A stretch of DNA of 64,000 nucleotides. Source: an uncultured Salinimicrobium sp. Lineage in GTDB: Bacteria > Bacteroidota > Bacteroidia > Flavobacteriales > Flavobacteriaceae. Both the position numbers and the translations under genes were made by a program. Where the stretch lies: positions 62,001-126,000 of the forward strand of contig CAMPKA010000003.1 of assembly GCA_946887075.1 (NCBI GenBank). The letters run 5' to 3'. Under the pieces are notes generated by a model. The model did no database searches. It worked only from the letters and a program-made list of their open reading frames with translations, and was not told the DNA's origin. The stretch's first letter is position 1, and each line of letters opens with the position of its first letter. Of this stretch, positions 26,870 through 35,800 are shown one piece after another.

Positions 26870-27484
26870 TCAAGATCTTTTCACAGTACAACCTATAGCT
26901 TTTGTAAATGCCGGATTGATTTCCTTCCCCGCTTCTAAAGCGGCAATCGCATCTTCGACGTACAACTTTTTCTCTGGATTAACATTTTGAGTATCATTAT
27001 CCAATGCCCCGGTATATACGACCTTGTACTGAGAGCCTTCTTTCTTCAGGAGAAAAATATGAGGAGTGACTCTCGCCCCGTATTGATTCGTAACTTTTTG
27101 GCCTTCATCGAACAAGTAAGGAAAACTGAATCCTTTTGATTTTGCTCTCTCCTGCATCTTCTTAAAGGAATCTCCCGAAGAAACTTCAGGCGAATTCGGA
27201 TTAATAGCAATAACAGGATATCCTTTGGAATTGTACTTCCTGCCCAAAGCTATAAGTCTATCCTCATAGGCGATTGCGTATGGACAGGTGTTTGCTGTAA
27301 AAACAACAATAATACCCTTGGCATTGGGATAATCTTCTGGAGAGACCATTGCTCCATCGACGTTTTTCAGGTTGAAACCCGGAGCGATATCTCCAGGTTC
27401 TAGCGTTTTTACCTGTGCATTCGTGTCAGGATTTCCACAAGCGAAAATGACAAAGCAGCCGAGAAGAATTAAAATTTTTTTCAT
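26870..27484 (-). CDS. Thioredoxin-fold lipoprotein (AhpC/TSA-redoxin type)
   Basis: A 204-aa protein with a lipoprotein signal ending VIFAC. The fold reads DIAPGFNLKNVDG, then IIVVFTANTCPYAIAYE with a single Cys where thioredoxins have CxxC, and a cis-Pro region RVTPHIFLL. The missing second Cys suggests a peroxiredoxin-like or binding role rather than disulfide reduction. It lies 6 bp downstream of a TlpA-like gene. Confidence 0.8.
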   Translation of the reverse strand: MKKILILLGCFVIFACGNPDTNAQVKTLEPGDIAPGFNLKNVDGAMVSPEDYPNAKGIIVVFTANTCPYAIAYEDRLIALGRKYNSKGYPVIAINPNSPEVSSGDSFKKMQERAKSKGFSFPYLFDEGQKVTNQYGARVTPHIFLLKKEGSQYKVVYTGALDNDTQNVNPEKKLYVEDAIAALEAGKEINPAFTKAIGCTVKRS

Positions 27485-27490
27485 AGTAAA

Positions 27491-27976
27491 TTATTTAATT
27501 TGTTGATACACTTCGAGAAGAGTGGAATACGTAAATTCGTTTTCCACAAATTTTCTTTTGCCACCCTTTACGAAAAGTGTTGCAGGAATGGCACCGCTCC
27601 ATGATTTGTCGATTCTGTCAATATACTTCTGCTGATCAGTTTCATCAAGAAGAAAAACTTCAGTTTTCAGTCCACGTCGTTTGACAAATGGCTTTACCGC
27701 TTTATGGAGTCTGTCTTTGAAATCCACGCTTACCAGGAGCACTTTCAGTTTCTCCGCGTTTTTCTCCTGCTGAAGTCTTTCAAAGTGAGGAATCTCCTTT
27801 ATACAGGGTGCACACCAGGTTGCCCAAAAATTGACAACATAAGTGGTATCCTTCCCTAGCTTTATCCTCTCATTCAATTGGTCTACTGTAAGCAGGTCTA
27901 CCTCTTGACAAACACCAGGGGATGCTGCAAAGAGTATAAATCCCAAAGTAGACAATATCTTCACGATTTTTATCAT
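27491..27976 (-). CDS. TlpA-like thioredoxin, secreted
   Basis: A 161-aa protein with a signal sequence and a thioredoxin fold: VNFWATWCAPCIKEIPHFE with intact CxxC, and the cis-Pro loop GAIPATLFV. It probably acts as a periplasmic disulfide reductase or thiol transfer protein. The next gene, 6 bp on, encodes a one-Cys relative and is probably co-transcribed. Confidence 0.85.
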   Translation of the reverse strand: MIKIVKILSTLGFILFAASPGVCQEVDLLTVDQLNERIKLGKDTTYVVNFWATWCAPCIKEIPHFERLQQEKNAEKLKVLLVSVDFKDRLHKAVKPFVKRRGLKTEVFLLDETDQQKYIDRIDKSWSGAIPATLFVKGGKRKFVENEFTYSTLLEVYQQIK

Positions 27977-28306
27977 ATCGAATCTTTTAGATGCAGATTT
28001 ACATCTGCCTATGAAGAAAAAGACGTCCTCAAGGTATTATTGTTACCAACTCGTGTAAAGAATTTAATCCTCCTGATCCACCTCCACAGTTTTTAGCTCT
28101 TTCATGCATAGCTGCTCGTAGGGTACCGCAATAAGTATCTGTAAATAATTCTACCAAATAAGTAGCAGCTTTTGTGGCAACAAAATCAAAAATTACAGGA
28201 ACATTTTAATGAGTGATTTCGAAAAAATCCCATCAACTATAAATACGGGGAAGAAGAAACTACCTTGTAGGAATCCGGTCTAAGGAAGCAGGCCCTACTA
28301 TCTTTC
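27977..28306. other. Intergenic region with inverted repeat and short open frame
   Basis: 330 bp. It holds a perfect GCAGAT-TTAC-ATCTGC inverted repeat at 27993-28008, just upstream of the TlpA-like gene. On the minus strand, 28205-28029 is open for 58 codons and includes LFTDTYCGTLRAAMHERAKN and then CGGGSGG, but has only a TTG as possible start and no clear ribosome site. It may be a relic or chance. Confidence 0.45.
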
Positions 28307-28729
28307 TTATATCTTTTTAAATTTATTGTAGCATCCTTCATCACAATTCATATATGTCGGAGATAAGAACATAAAACCCTCCGAAAATGCAAAAATTTCA
28401 ATAAAAGTACCTGGTGGGTTTTCAATGCCGGTAGAAAAATCCTTACAATTATAGTCTAAAATCAAATGATTTGATGACACTGAATAGCTTCCTTCTGAAC
28501 ATTGATCGAATCTATTGGAGGAAAAGGTGCCATTTTCGTTAAAGGTATACTTGTAACCATTTTCAATCACTGTACCACTTGAAGAACTACTTCCATCACC
28601 CAAACCTATTTCAGTTAGCTGCCATGTACCCACAATCCTATTTAACTTGTTTATTTCTTGATTCTCACTATTTGAACAAGCTATCAACACAAATAAGAAC
28701 ACTGGCAGGATTGAGATATTATTTTTCAT
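28307..28729 (-). CDS. Lipocalin-like lipoprotein
   Basis: A 140-aa protein with a lipoprotein signal ending LIAC and the lipocalin-like pattern IVGTWQLTEIG, YKYTFNENGTFSS, EGSYSVSSNHLIL. Four Cys in the mature part (DQCSEG, NCKDF, NCDEGC) may form disulfides. The gene is AT-rich compared with its surroundings and lies in an AT-rich patch downstream of tRNA-Pro(TGG). Function unknown. Confidence 0.7.
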   Translation of the reverse strand: MKNNISILPVFLFVLIACSNSENQEINKLNRIVGTWQLTEIGLGDGSSSSSGTVIENGYKYTFNENGTFSSNRFDQCSEGSYSVSSNHLILDYNCKDFSTGIENPPGTFIEIFAFSEGFMFLSPTYMNCDEGCYNKFKKI

Positions 28730-29112
28730 AATTTATGACATTGAAATTAAGAAATGAAAAAAAATAAATTCCTGAAAAATACTCCTCTGTTAAACAATGG
28801 ATTTATCTCTTTCATTACTCTTTTGTTTGCCGCCAGAGATAAACATTTGCCACCTCCCTTCTTTCAAATATAGATTTAAAATATAAAATCACATTGGGTC
28901 GATGTATAACCTAGGTTACCTTTACAACAAAGTTATTTGCAGACGAGCCAAAATTTCAACTTATGCCTTAAAAAGATAGAAAATAATGAGTAAAGAATCG
29001 TTCACCGAATCATTCAACAAGATTATCATTTTAGATGATACCAATGAAATGATTTGAAAGCAAAAACCCTGGATAAATAATAGAGTTCTTGATACTCCAG
29101 ATTTGGAGTTGG
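28730..29112. other. AT-rich gene-poor stretch
   Basis: 383 bp between the lipocalin-like gene and tRNA-Pro(TGG). Bases 28861-28980 contain 35 G+C of 120 (29%). It has a perfect 12-bp palindrome TAACCTAGGTTA at 28907-28918 and a 23-codon ATG frame at 28986-29057 (MSKESFTESFNKIIILDD...) with no known counterpart. No firm gene. Confidence 0.5.
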
Positions 29113-29187
29113 TCGGGGTGGCAGGATTCGAACCTGCGGCCTCCTGCTCCCAAAGCAGGCGCGATAACCGGGCTACGCTACACCCCG
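29113..29187 (-). tRNA. tRNA-Pro (anticodon TGG)
   Basis: A 75-nt cloverleaf on the minus strand. The acceptor stem is CGGGGTG/CACCCCG with discriminator A, the anticodon stem CCTGC/GCAGG with loop TTTGGGA (anticodon TGG, bases 29152-29150), and the T arm GCAGG-TTCGAAT-CCTGC. CCA is not encoded. It reads CCA and other proline codons. Confidence 0.95.
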
Positions 29188-29201
29188 AATGGATCTTGGT
29201 T

Positions 29202-29218
29202 CTTCGTAAGATACGAAG
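29202..29218 (-). repeat. Perfect hairpin in the tRNA-Pro(TGG) leader
   Basis: CTTCGTA-AGA-TACGAAG, a 7-bp perfect inverted repeat with a 3-nt loop, between the -7 box and the tRNA 5' end. It would fold in the 5' leader of the precursor. Confidence 0.6.
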
Positions 29219-29225
29219 GAGGCAG

Positions 29226-29233
29226 CAAATATA
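29226..29233 (-). promoter_or_regulatory. -7 box of tRNA-Pro(TGG)
   Basis: On the minus strand 29233-29226 reads TATATTTG, an exact TAnnTTTG, 38 bp before the tRNA 5' end. The expected TTTG 19 bp upstream is not well matched. Confidence 0.45.
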
Positions 29234-29325
29234 GTAAAATGCCGCAGTAGGTCTGCGTATAGTATTTTTTATTTTTCTAAATTGCCCCTTCGGATTCTGA
29301 AATCTCCTGAAGAACTACAAATAAC

Positions 29326-30507
29326 ATGAGAAAATCAATTTTTTCCTTAGTAATAGCGGGAACATTTATCGCCTGTGAAGATTCTAACAAGAACCAAGAA
29401 ACTGCTTCAACTGAGAATCCTGCCTCTGTCTCCGAGCAGGCCATTCCAATTTCTTCAGAAGATATTCCAGCATCCTCCGCTGAGTACGATCATGAGGTGG
29501 TTGTGCCTGATCTCCAGATTCCGTGGGGCATGGTTACCCTTCCGGATGGAGATCTCCTGATTACCGAAAAAGGCGGGGATCTGATTCGTTTCAGCGATGG
29601 CAAGAAAACCCTGATCGCGGGTGCTCCTGAAGTATACAACCGGGGACAGGGAGGCTTTTTGGATGTCGCTTTAGACCCCGACTATGAAAATAATGGATGG
29701 ATCTATTTTACCTATGCTTCATCGGAAGGCGAAGGTGAGGGTGGAAATACCGCCCTTATGCGAGCCAAACTAGAAGGAGACCAGCTGGTGGAAAAGGAAG
29801 TACTTTATAAAGCCGTCCCAAATTCTACAAGAGGCCAGCATTTCGGTTCTCGTATAGCCTTTGATGAGGAGGGATACCTATATTTCTCCATCGGGGAGCG
29901 GGGAAATCGTGATGAAAACCCACAGGATCTTACAAGGGATGGCGGGAAGGTATATCGACTCAATCGGGACGGAAGTATTCCGGACGATAATCCTTTCGTG
30001 AATCAAGAGGAAGCAAAAAAGGCAATTTTTTCTTACGGACACCGGAATCCGCAGGGTATGATTTTTCATCCGGTTGCCGAGGAGATCTGGGTGCATGAAC
30101 ACGGACCACAAGGGGGAGACGAGATCAATGTGGTAAAAAAAGGCGAAAATTATGGCTGGCCCCTTGTAACGTATGGTATTAACTATGACGGAACACCAAT
30201 AACCGAAAAAACAAGCGGACCAGAATTCCAGGATCCAATTTTCTTTTGGAGGCCTTCTATCGCTCCGAGTGGTTTTGCCTATGTAACCTCAGAAAAATAT
30301 CCGGAATTACAGGGTGACCTTTTGGTGGGTTCCCTCAAATTCCAATACCTTGAACAACTCGAAATGGACGGTAAAAAAGTGGTCTCCAGGAAAAAATTGT
30401 TGGAGGGCATCGGAAGGATCCGGGATGTTATCCAGGGTACTGATGGTAATATCTATGTTTCCGCCGAAGGCTTGGGTATAGTCCGACTAATCCCCAAAGC
30501 GCAATGA
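29326..30507 (+). CDS. PQQ-dependent sugar dehydrogenase, lipoprotein
   Basis: A 393-aa protein with a lipoprotein signal ending FIAC, followed by a Ser/Glu-rich linker and a six-bladed propeller of the soluble aldose dehydrogenase (GSDH/YliI) family. Typical blocks are PDGDLLITEKGG, GQGGFLDVALDP, QHFGSRIAF, YGHRNPQGM and HGPQGGDEIN. It would oxidise sugars outside the cytoplasm using PQQ; no PQQ synthesis genes are in the window. The last codons overlap the cytochrome c gene by 4 bp. Confidence 0.88.
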   Translation: MRKSIFSLVIAGTFIACEDSNKNQETASTENPASVSEQAIPISSEDIPASSAEYDHEVVVPDLQIPWGMVTLPDGDLLITEKGGDLIRFSDGKKTLIAGAPEVYNRGQGGFLDVALDPDYENNGWIYFTYASSEGEGEGGNTALMRAKLEGDQLVEKEVLYKAVPNSTRGQHFGSRIAFDEEGYLYFSIGERGNRDENPQDLTRDGGKVYRLNRDGSIPDDNPFVNQEEAKKAIFSYGHRNPQGMIFHPVAEEIWVHEHGPQGGDEINVVKKGENYGWPLVTYGINYDGTPITEKTSGPEFQDPIFFWRPSIAPSGFAYVTSEKYPELQGDLLVGSLKFQYLEQLEMDGKKVVSRKKLLEGIGRIRDVIQGTDGNIYVSAEGLGIVRLIPKAQ

Positions 30508-30932
30508 AAAAATGGATTGTGATTCTTTTCTTGTGTTCAGGAATCTCCTGCAAAAATGAAAAGAAGGAATCTGAGGTAGTGGCAGTACAGCATACCGTGG
30601 AAGTACAGGAAAGTATATCCAGAGGTGCTTCGGTATACAATAATTTTTGTGCCTCCTGCCATCTTGCAGGCGGCGAAGGAATTGAAGGGGTATTTCCACC
30701 TCTTAAGGGTTCGGATTGGCTGTCAGAACAACCGGAAAAATCAATTCACGCGATAAAGTTCGGAATAAGTGGACCAATTGAGGTCAATGGTCAAACCTAT
30801 GACAACCTTATGCCGGCCCTAGGTCTGACCGATCAGGAAATAGCTGATGTCATGAATTACATATCGGCCTCCTGGGGAAATCAACTCGAGGAGCCGATTT
30901 CTCCTGAGAAAGTTGGAAGTATACAAAAATAA
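30504..30932 (+). CDS. Cytochrome c lipoprotein
   Basis: A 142-aa protein with a lipoprotein signal (SGISC) and a single heme c domain: NNFCASCHLAGGEG for covalent heme, FPPLKGSDWL, and NLMPALGLTDQEIADVMNYI providing the distal Met. It starts within the stop of the sugar dehydrogenase gene (ATGA), so it probably takes electrons from that enzyme. Confidence 0.9.
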   Translation: MKKWIVILFLCSGISCKNEKKESEVVAVQHTVEVQESISRGASVYNNFCASCHLAGGEGIEGVFPPLKGSDWLSEQPEKSIHAIKFGISGPIEVNGQTYDNLMPALGLTDQEIADVMNYISASWGNQLEEPISPEKVGSIQK

Positions 30933-30978
30933 AATTCCTCTTCCGGTGCATTGCGACATTCGATTTTGTTACATATAG

Positions 30979-31009
30979 TCTGAGAAAAAATCTCCCTTTC
31001 GTACATTAG
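30979..31009 (+). promoter_or_regulatory. Candidate promoter of the ECF sigma gene
   Basis: TCTG at 30979-30982, 19 bp spacer, TACATTAG at 31002-31009; each element has one mismatch to TTTG-N19-TAnnTTTG. It ends 26 bp before ATG 31036. Confidence 0.35.
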
Positions 31010-31035
31010 CATTCTTTTAAGAAGAAGGTGAACAA

Positions 31036-31581
31036 ATGCTAAGCCTTCCTCCTGATGGAGTTATGCTACTACAAAAAAGGCTAAGAAAAGGAGAAGTGAG
31101 TGCTCTTGACGAGACTTACAGATTATACTTTGATAAAGTATATGGCACTGCTTTGCATCTGGTTAAAAGAGATTTCTTGGCCACGGATATTGTTCAGGAT
31201 GTCTTTCTAAAACTCTGGAGTAACCGTGACAATATTTCCTATGAACTACCTGTTGATCAGCAGCTTTATGTAATCACGCGAAATGTAGTTTACGACTTCT
31301 TCCGAAAAAGAATAAGGGAGGAAAAGGCTCTTCTCGCCTTAACTCTGGAAGACTGGGACCCTGAAAGAAATAGCGCGTCTACTGCTCAGGTAGCCCGATT
31401 ACAGGAGTTGCTACATGATCTACCTGAGAGGCAACGTCAGGTTGTGACCATGCTGAGGTTCCGAGGAATGACTTATGAAGAAGTCGCAGAAGAACTGGGC
31501 ATTTCTCCTAACACTGTCTCGAATCATTATGCTGCAGCGCTTAACTACCTGAGAAAGCGGGCTTCTGATTTGTCGGAGTAA
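31036..31581 (+). CDS. FecI-like ECF RNA polymerase sigma factor
   Basis: A 181-aa sigma-70 family protein. Region 2 (YFDKVYGTALHLVKRDFLATDIVQDVFLKLWSN, given here by its core DIVQDVFLKLW) and region 4 (LPERQRQVVTMLRFRGMTYEEVA and ISPNTVSNH helix-turn-helix) are both present. The anti-sigma FecR gene follows after 86 bp, then SusC/SusD, the classic cell-surface signalling layout. A ribosome site AAGAAGG precedes the ATG. Confidence 0.92.
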   Translation: MLSLPPDGVMLLQKRLRKGEVSALDETYRLYFDKVYGTALHLVKRDFLATDIVQDVFLKLWSNRDNISYELPVDQQLYVITRNVVYDFFRKRIREEKALLALTLEDWDPERNSASTAQVARLQELLHDLPERQRQVVTMLRFRGMTYEEVAEELGISPNTVSNHYAAALNYLRKRASDLSE

Positions 31582-31667
31582 ATAAAATCAGCCTGTCTTA
31601 AAATTTTAACACTTGTAACTGGTGATCCTTCTGTTGACAAACGTAATACGTATAGAGAACAGAAAGA

Positions 31668-32771
31668 ATGAATCACGAACTGAACCATCTTCTTACCAGG
31701 TTAATCGAAGGAAAATGTACTCCTTCCGAAATCGAACGTCTTGAAAAATTTTTTGAGGGTGAGGATCAGCAGGTATTGGAAGATCTTACTCAAGAAGCCT
31801 GGAATCTGGAATCCGGACCGGTGGATTCAGAAAAAAGGTCAAGGATCAGAGAATACCTAGATCATCGGATCACCAGACCGCGCAGGATCAGGAATTTCAG
31901 ACCGGTGTGGTATGCTGCTGCGGCTATCCTTATCGTCCTCTTCCTGGTAAGGGGTTTTGTATCTATCTCTGGAGAATCGGAGTCTTACACACCGGCCATT
32001 ACCATTGAACTGGAGGACGGTACCATCAAGAGCCTGGAACCTGGCACAGAGGAAACCCTTGAGCACTATTCCCTACAAAAAGGAAAACTAATATCCAACG
32101 CGAACAGTGGAGAGAGCTCCAAAAAGGAACTCACCTACAATACCATTCACATCCCTGCAGGACGCCTGCTTACCCTGGTACTTTCGGATCAGACTCAGAT
32201 TACCTTGAATTCAGGAACGAGCATTAAATATCCGGTGGAGTTTTTACCGGGAAAAAAACGGGAGGTATTCCTGGAAGGAGAAGCATATTTCCAGGTAACC
32301 CGGGATGAGGAGCATCCTTTTGTTGTTCATACGCAGAATCTGAACACCACTGTTCTGGGAACCAGCTTTAATATTTCATCCTATGCTCAGCAACAATATG
32401 AAAAAGTTGTCCTGGTCGAAGGAAAGGTGCTGGTCAAAGGACCCGCTGAAAAGAAGATATTACTTCCGGAGACAATGGCGGTTTTTCACCAAGGCTCCAA
32501 AACCCTTACGACAGCTCCAACCGATTCCTTTGAACATATAGCATGGACCAGGGGAGTCTTGCTCTTTCAGGACAAATCTTTCCAGGAAATTGTACCCATT
32601 CTCGAACGTCGCTATAATGTTGACATCCTAAATAAAAATGAAGCACTAGCCAAAGAACGCTTCACAGGAACTTTTGAAACCGAAGGTCTGGAAGCCATAT
32701 TGGGTATTTTTCAGCACGCAGTGGAATTCCAATGGGATCGGGAAGACAATCAGATAATAATTAATCCCTAA
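31668..32771 (+). CDS. FecR-like anti-sigma factor
   Basis: A 367-aa inner-membrane protein. The N-terminal 80 residues are cytoplasmic and helical, a single transmembrane helix follows (YAAAAILIVLFLVRGFV), then the periplasmic FecR domain (PAGRLLTLVLSDQTQITLNSGTSI region, LEGEAYFQV, FNISSYAQQ) and a C-terminal DUF4974-like domain. It should hold the sigma factor until the SusC STN domain signals. Confidence 0.92.
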   Translation: MNHELNHLLTRLIEGKCTPSEIERLEKFFEGEDQQVLEDLTQEAWNLESGPVDSEKRSRIREYLDHRITRPRRIRNFRPVWYAAAAILIVLFLVRGFVSISGESESYTPAITIELEDGTIKSLEPGTEETLEHYSLQKGKLISNANSGESSKKELTYNTIHIPAGRLLTLVLSDQTQITLNSGTSIKYPVEFLPGKKREVFLEGEAYFQVTRDEEHPFVVHTQNLNTTVLGTSFNISSYAQQQYEKVVLVEGKVLVKGPAEKKILLPETMAVFHQGSKTLTTAPTDSFEHIAWTRGVLLFQDKSFQEIVPILERRYNVDILNKNEALAKERFTGTFETEGLEAILGIFQHAVEFQWDREDNQIIINP

Positions 32772-32817
32772 AATAAAACAACACCAATGAAATAACTACC
32801 AACAAAAAAATCGGAAA

Positions 32818-35800
32818 ATGCGCCAACATTTCCCGATTCAGTCAAAATTTAAAAATATCCAACAATTCTTAAATCGTATCAAACTTATGAAATTTTCTCC
32901 ATTCTTTGGCTCCAAGGGAGTCAGAGCATTCCAGAGGAAGACAACGAAAGTTTTCCTACTATTGGTTCTGGTTCTGGGAATGCCGTTAAACGCCAAGAGC
33001 TTTTCTCAGGACAAGATCAGTCTAGACTTCCAGAACGCCTCACTTCCAGAGGTGCTGGAGGCTATTGAAAACCAAACCGCCTATCATTTTTTCTATCAGA
33101 CCACCCTTCTGAATGACCAGAAAACAGTTTCCATCAAGACGAGCCAGGAAGAGCTCCATGAGGTACTGAATAAACTTCTCAAGGGCTCCGGACTGACTTA
33201 TGAAATCGTAAATAAGCAGATAGTCCTCAAACCTATTCCTCTGCAAACCACCAATCCCGACGACCAGGAAGATCAAAGAACGGTGGAGGGGATTGTCAGA
33301 GACCAGAATGGTGTTCCTTTGTTAGGAGCAACCGTAATTGAAAAAGGCACCTCTTCAGGCACCATGACCAACGCCGAAGGAGAATTCCGTCTCCAGGTGG
33401 AGGAGAATGCTATCCTGCTCATTTCCTATGTGGGATTTCAGACTGCTGAAGTACCCGTAGCTCAGCAAACCTTTATTGATGTTCAATTAGAACCGGCGGT
33501 CGGGGAGCTTACTGAGGTAGTCCTTGTGGGATATGGCACCAATGAAAAAAAGGACATAGTGGGATCTATCGGTACTGTCGAAATGGAAATTATCGAATCG
33601 CAGTCTCCCCTGACTAATGTTGACAATGCCCTTCAGGGGCAGGTGCCAGGAGTCTATGTCACCAGTGCCAATGGACAACCTGGAGCACCAGCGCGGATCC
33701 GGATCAGAGGAACCACTTCCCTCTGGGGATCCAACCAGCCACTTTACGTGATTGACGGGATTCCAGTGGTGGCTAACAGCAACATTCCTGTCGGCGGTAC
33801 TGAAGGAAGTAACCTGGGTATGGAACTGGATCAAAGAGGGTTGAATACCCCAATTGGAAATATAAGCGCAAATGATATAAAATCCATCAGCATACTTAAG
33901 GACGCTTCTGCGGGTGCAATTTATGGATCGAGGGCCGCAAACGGAGTGATCATCATCGAAACCAAAAGTGGAGCCTTTGGTCAGGAACCTCAGTTTACCG
34001 TCGACTTTGCTATGAGCACTTCCAGCCCAAAAACCCTTGAAGTTCTCAATGCAGAACAGTTCAGAGAAGTAACCACACGAGCTGTAGAAGCCGGAACTAT
34101 CAATAACGCATACACGAGAAGTGTGTTGGATGGAACCTATTTCGGAGATGTTGATACGAATTGGGAAGAGGAACTCGCCCCATCCAGCCCGGTTTCTACC
34201 TTTTTTGATCTTGGGGCGCAAGGAGGAACTGAAAACCTTCATTATTACGGTTCCATAGGAGCTAATACGCAGGCCGGTGCATTTGAAGGCAGTGGTTTTG
34301 ACAGATATTCCCTAAAACTCAATATGGACTCTAATATCAATGAGATTTGGAATTTTGGAATATTGTCGAGCCTTTCATATACGGATCAGCAGGCGCTGGA
34401 CGGCGATCTTACTGACCGGATGTACAACTTCAGACCAGATGTTCCCGTGCGCGACGAGGACGGAAATTTCTCCTTCTCCCCCAATTACAGCTTTGCGAAT
34501 CCTGTGGCCCTTTCCAAGGCCCGGAACCTCAATGAAACCCTACTTGTTCTTGCTTCCTTCTTTACCGAACTCGAAATCACAGAGGAGTTGAGTGCCAAGA
34601 CCATGCTCTCGGTAAATTACAACAACGGCATGCAAAAAAGCTTCTATCCGAGATTCACTTTCCGGGGAGGTTGGTCCAGATTTTCCGGCGATGGGGATGG
34701 ATATGCACAGGAGAGCCGAAGCAACTATTCCAATGTGATGTGGGAAAATACTTTGCGTTATAACGACACTTTTGATGAAGTACACGAAATAGATGCTGTA
34801 GCAGGTGTTTCCTTTGAGGAAACGACCCAATCTTTCGTCAAGGGCTGGGGAGAAGGATTTTTCAACGATGTATTGACCAATGTGAGCAGCGCTACCTTGA
34901 ACAGGGATGCCGCTTCTCATAAAAGCCAGTCCGGACTTGCCTCATATTTTGGTCGAATCAATTACGATTATGAATCGAGATATCTTTTATCCCTCTCCGG
35001 TCGTGTTGATGGGTCTTCTAAATTTGCCAAAGAAAACAAATACGCATTCTTCCCGGCTGCTGGAGCAGGATGGAGAATATCAGAAGAGGCTTTCCTTGCT
35101 GATGTAAAATCACTGGATGATCTGAAAATTCGAACCAGCTGGGGTATAACAGGGCAGCAGGATTTCGGACCTTATCAGTGGAGGACGCTTTTCGAGACCT
35201 CCGACTACGGTGGAGAACCGGCGGTAATCATCTCTCAATTGGGGAATGACATTCTCAAATGGGAGCGGACAGAGCAGTTTGATCTGGGGATCGATTATTC
35301 CCTGTTTGACTTCAGGGTCAATGGAAGTCTTGGATACTATGTGAAAAACACCGAAGATGCCATATTTCCTGTTAACACTCCTGGTAACACAGGATTTACC
35401 ACAGTACTGGCCAATGTCGGCGACACGCGTAATTCAGGTTTTGAATTCCAGTTGGATGCTGATATCTTCCGTAGGGAAGACTTCAAATGGAATCTCGGTT
35501 TCAATGCGAGTATTAACCGTAATAGACTCGTCTCCATTTCAGATGATTTTGAAGACGAAGAGGGTTACATCGTTGGTTTCGGTGGTGGCGGACGACTCAA
35601 AGAAGGCAGCCCGATCGGTCTTTTATATGGTTACGTCGCCGACGGGCTTTTTCAGGATGCTGCCGAAATCGAAGCGCTTAACCAAGCCGCACCTGGCGGG
35701 GCTTACCAGGATGAAGATACTGCCCCGGGGGATATCAGGTTCAAAGACATCAGTGGGCCCGAGGGGGTGCCGGATGGCGTGATCGATTCCTTTGACCAGA

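Noticed and set aside
33487..34242. 251-codon minus-strand frame inside the SusC gene
   Set aside because: Antisense shadow of a clear TonB-linked transporter.
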